Shown in pieces: positions 24,001-27,000 of a stretch of DNA of 64,000 bases. This DNA is from Poriferisodalis sp022821985. Its GTDB lineage: Bacteria > Actinomycetota > Acidimicrobiia > Acidimicrobiales > Poriferisodalaceae. Under the pieces are notes generated by a model. It was not told the origin of the DNA. It saw only the letters and a program-made list of their open reading frames with translations, and ran no database searches. The stretch covers positions 558,001 to 622,000 of the forward strand of contig NZ_OZ244781.1 of NCBI RefSeq assembly GCF_965219595.1. The letters run 5' to 3'. Within the stretch, counting starts at the first letter, position 1. Each line of letters begins with the position of its first letter. Made by a program: the position numbers and the translations under genes.

Positions 24001-27000
24001 TGGGGTCGCCGACGACGCTGCGGCCGTTGCTGAACCAGTAGGGGACGGTGATGCCGCCCGAGGGCGCTGCGGTCGGCAGCGTGACTGTGAAGGTGAGCTT
24101 GCCACCCTCGGCCGCGGCGGCCGAGTCGACCGAGACGCCGTCTTCCACGGTGAACAGGCCCGAGAGCGCGTACAGCGGCAGCTTCTCGGTGGCGCGGGCG
24201 CCGACGCAGTGACCGGTCGGGTCGGCGTTGCCGTTCGCGTTGGGCGCGCCGTTGACCGTGTCGCGGGGCCCGAGCGGGTTGTAGTCGGCGCCTGCCTTGT
24301 CGAGATAACCCACCCGGGGCTGCGACTGGCCCATGAGGCCGCGTCCGTCGAGGCCGCCGCCGGGCAGCGGGGTCAGTGTGCCGTCGCCGGATTTGTGATT
24401 CCTGGGGACGAAGACTAGACACGCATGGGGCTTGCTCCAGCCGTTGCCTGTCGATGAACTGCCGGTCCAGTAGCCGTCGGCGTTGACGGTGGCGGCGGTG
24501 CCGTCGGCGTAGCGGGGCTTGTCCTCGTTGGCCCAGGCGCCCCTCAGGTTGGCGTTGCTGACGGAGATCCAGTCGCCGTCGACCCAGTAGATCTGGCCGT
24601 GGGTCCTGCCTTGAGAAATCTCACGAAGAGCACTATCCGCGGGATAGGCGAAGATGTCCGGGTTCTCTTGCTGGCGGAACAGGGCATGGTCGATCGCATG
24701 GCCGGGCTTGTGGTCGGTGATCTCGTCGGCCTCGGGCGCCAGCTTGATCCCTCTTTCTTCGAAGTCGCCGGTCACCTTGCCGTCGCTGTCGGTCTTGCCG
24801 GTGGAGACGATGGCCCGGAACATCGAGGCGAACGGCTTGAGGGCGTCCACCGCGCTGGTGAGGCTGGCGCCGTCGCTGGTGGCCCCGGCGATGATCTCGT
24901 TGCGGACGAAGCTGTCGTAGTAGCTCGCCTCGGTGCTGGTGCCGGCGGTGGCGCCCTTGGTCACGTAGATGAGCCGGAAGGTCTCGCCGGGCTTCACTCC
25001 AGCCGGCAGCAGCGGCCAGTCCAGCGGCACGATGCCGGCCGCCGCCGAAGTGATCCCGGCATCGTCGTCGTCGGTGATGCCGTACCAGTGCTCGGTTGCG
25101 GCAGCGTCGGCGCGGGCCTTGACGCCGCCGCCGAGGTTGCTGGCGGGCGGCGGAGTGGTCGGCACTCCGTCGATGACTGTCGGCGTCAGATTGTCGGCCA
25201 ACTCCACCGAGAACGTCTCATCGGCCGCCTCGCCGTCGTCGAAGCCGGCCCGGGTGCGCAGCTCGACGGTGGCGGTGGCGTTGTCGGCGGTGGGGCCGCG
25301 CAGCTCCACGTAGCGGAAGCCCGTATGGGGAGGGGTGCGCCGGTCGACGTGGGTCACCGTGACGCCCGTCTCGGCAGCGGTCATCTCGAAGTCGTTGTAC
25401 TGCGGCGGGAAGGCCACGTTGGCGCCGATGCGGGGGCCGCGCACCGTCTGCACCACCGCCCCGTTGGCCTCCGATTCGAGATACAGCGGCACCCGCACCC
25501 ACTCGCCGTCGGCCAGCGGCCGCGACAGGCTCACCGTGAGCACGTCGGCGCGTGACGGGTCGCCCTCGGTCATCACCTGCGAGGGGCTGGTCTCGGCGCC
25601 GCCGCCGCCGGTGAGGGTGACGGTGGTGGACTCGTCGTCGACGGCGGTGACGGCGAGGCTGGGGCCGGAGAGCCTGAAATAGTGGCTGTGGTCGGAGTCG
25701 GCCCCGTGGGTGATGACCGCGGTGCGGTCGGCCTCGTCGACGCTGGTGTTCTGCGCGGTGACGGTGACGTCCTGGGCGGTCTGCCAGTTGCTGGGGGTGA
25801 AAGCGAGCGCCACGCCGTCGGTGACGGTGGTGGCTGTGGAGACGCTGGTGGTGACCCGGGCCGCGCTGGTGTCGCCGCTGGTGACGGTGACGGTCACGTC
25901 GAACAGCGGCTTGGTGTTGAGGCGCACGCCGTAGGTGACCGAGCCGCCGTTCTCGTCGAGGCGCACGGCGGCGGGCAGCGCGCCGCTGCGGCCCGCCAGG
26001 GTGATGCCGGGCGACGCTTCGAGCAGGTCGATGTTGTAGCTGCGCTGCTCCGTGGTGCCGACGGTGTGGCCGGGGCAGCCTGCGCCGGCGCACGCCCCGC
26101 CGCCGAGGGTGCCCCCGAAGCGGTCGCCGGGGGCCAGCCAGCCATCGGAGCGCTCCGGTATCGACACCTCCAGCCGGTTGGTGATCCGGTCGGCGTCGGC
26201 CAGCGCCGTCACGATGAGCGTGGCCTCGGCGGCCGACTTGTCGGTCTGGGTGCCGGTAAAGGTGAGCCGGCCCTCGGTGCCGTCGGCGGAGTCTCGGTAG
26301 GCGACACCCTGAGGGCTGCCGTCGAGGGCCAGGGTGAAGTTCTCGCCGAGCGCGAGGTGGTGCGTGACGGGGTTGCCGTTCGAGTCGGTCTGGGTCTCGG
26401 TGCCGCTGAAGCGCAGCGGCACGGTGAGCTGCTCGCCCGCGGTGAGCGGCCGGGCCAGGGTCACCGTGAACTTGGCGGTGTCGTTCGGGTCGGCCTCGGT
26501 GGCCTCGTGGTCGGCGGCGCCTGCGGGGCCCAGCGTCACCTCGGTGGGCTCGTCGTCGCCGAACACCTTGATCGGGATGGCCTGGCCCCCGCCAAGGCTG
26601 AGGCCGGTCGCAACGGTGGGATCCGTGTCGAGGCTCTTGTCCTTGTAGTTGCCGTTGAGCACGTAGGCGACGAGGTTGAACGAGCCGGTGAGCACGCCCT
26701 CGTTGTCGACGCCGTTGTCGAATGCGACCATCTGGAAGGTGACGCTGGCAGGGATGTCGCCGTAGACCGGCTCGTCGCCCGCGTCTGTGCGGCCGTTGCC
26801 GTTGGTGTCCTCGTAGCGCAGCAGCGGGCGGGTGATCCGGGCCACCTCTCGGTACTGCGCCGACGTCTCCGGATGGTGAATGACGGGATCGCTGCCGACG
26901 CCGTGAGCGATCGAGCGCCGGTTCGGGTCGATGAGCTGGCCGAACTGCCCAGGCGATTTCTTCTCGGTGGTTGGGCCGGGCTTGACCTTGACCAGCTCGT

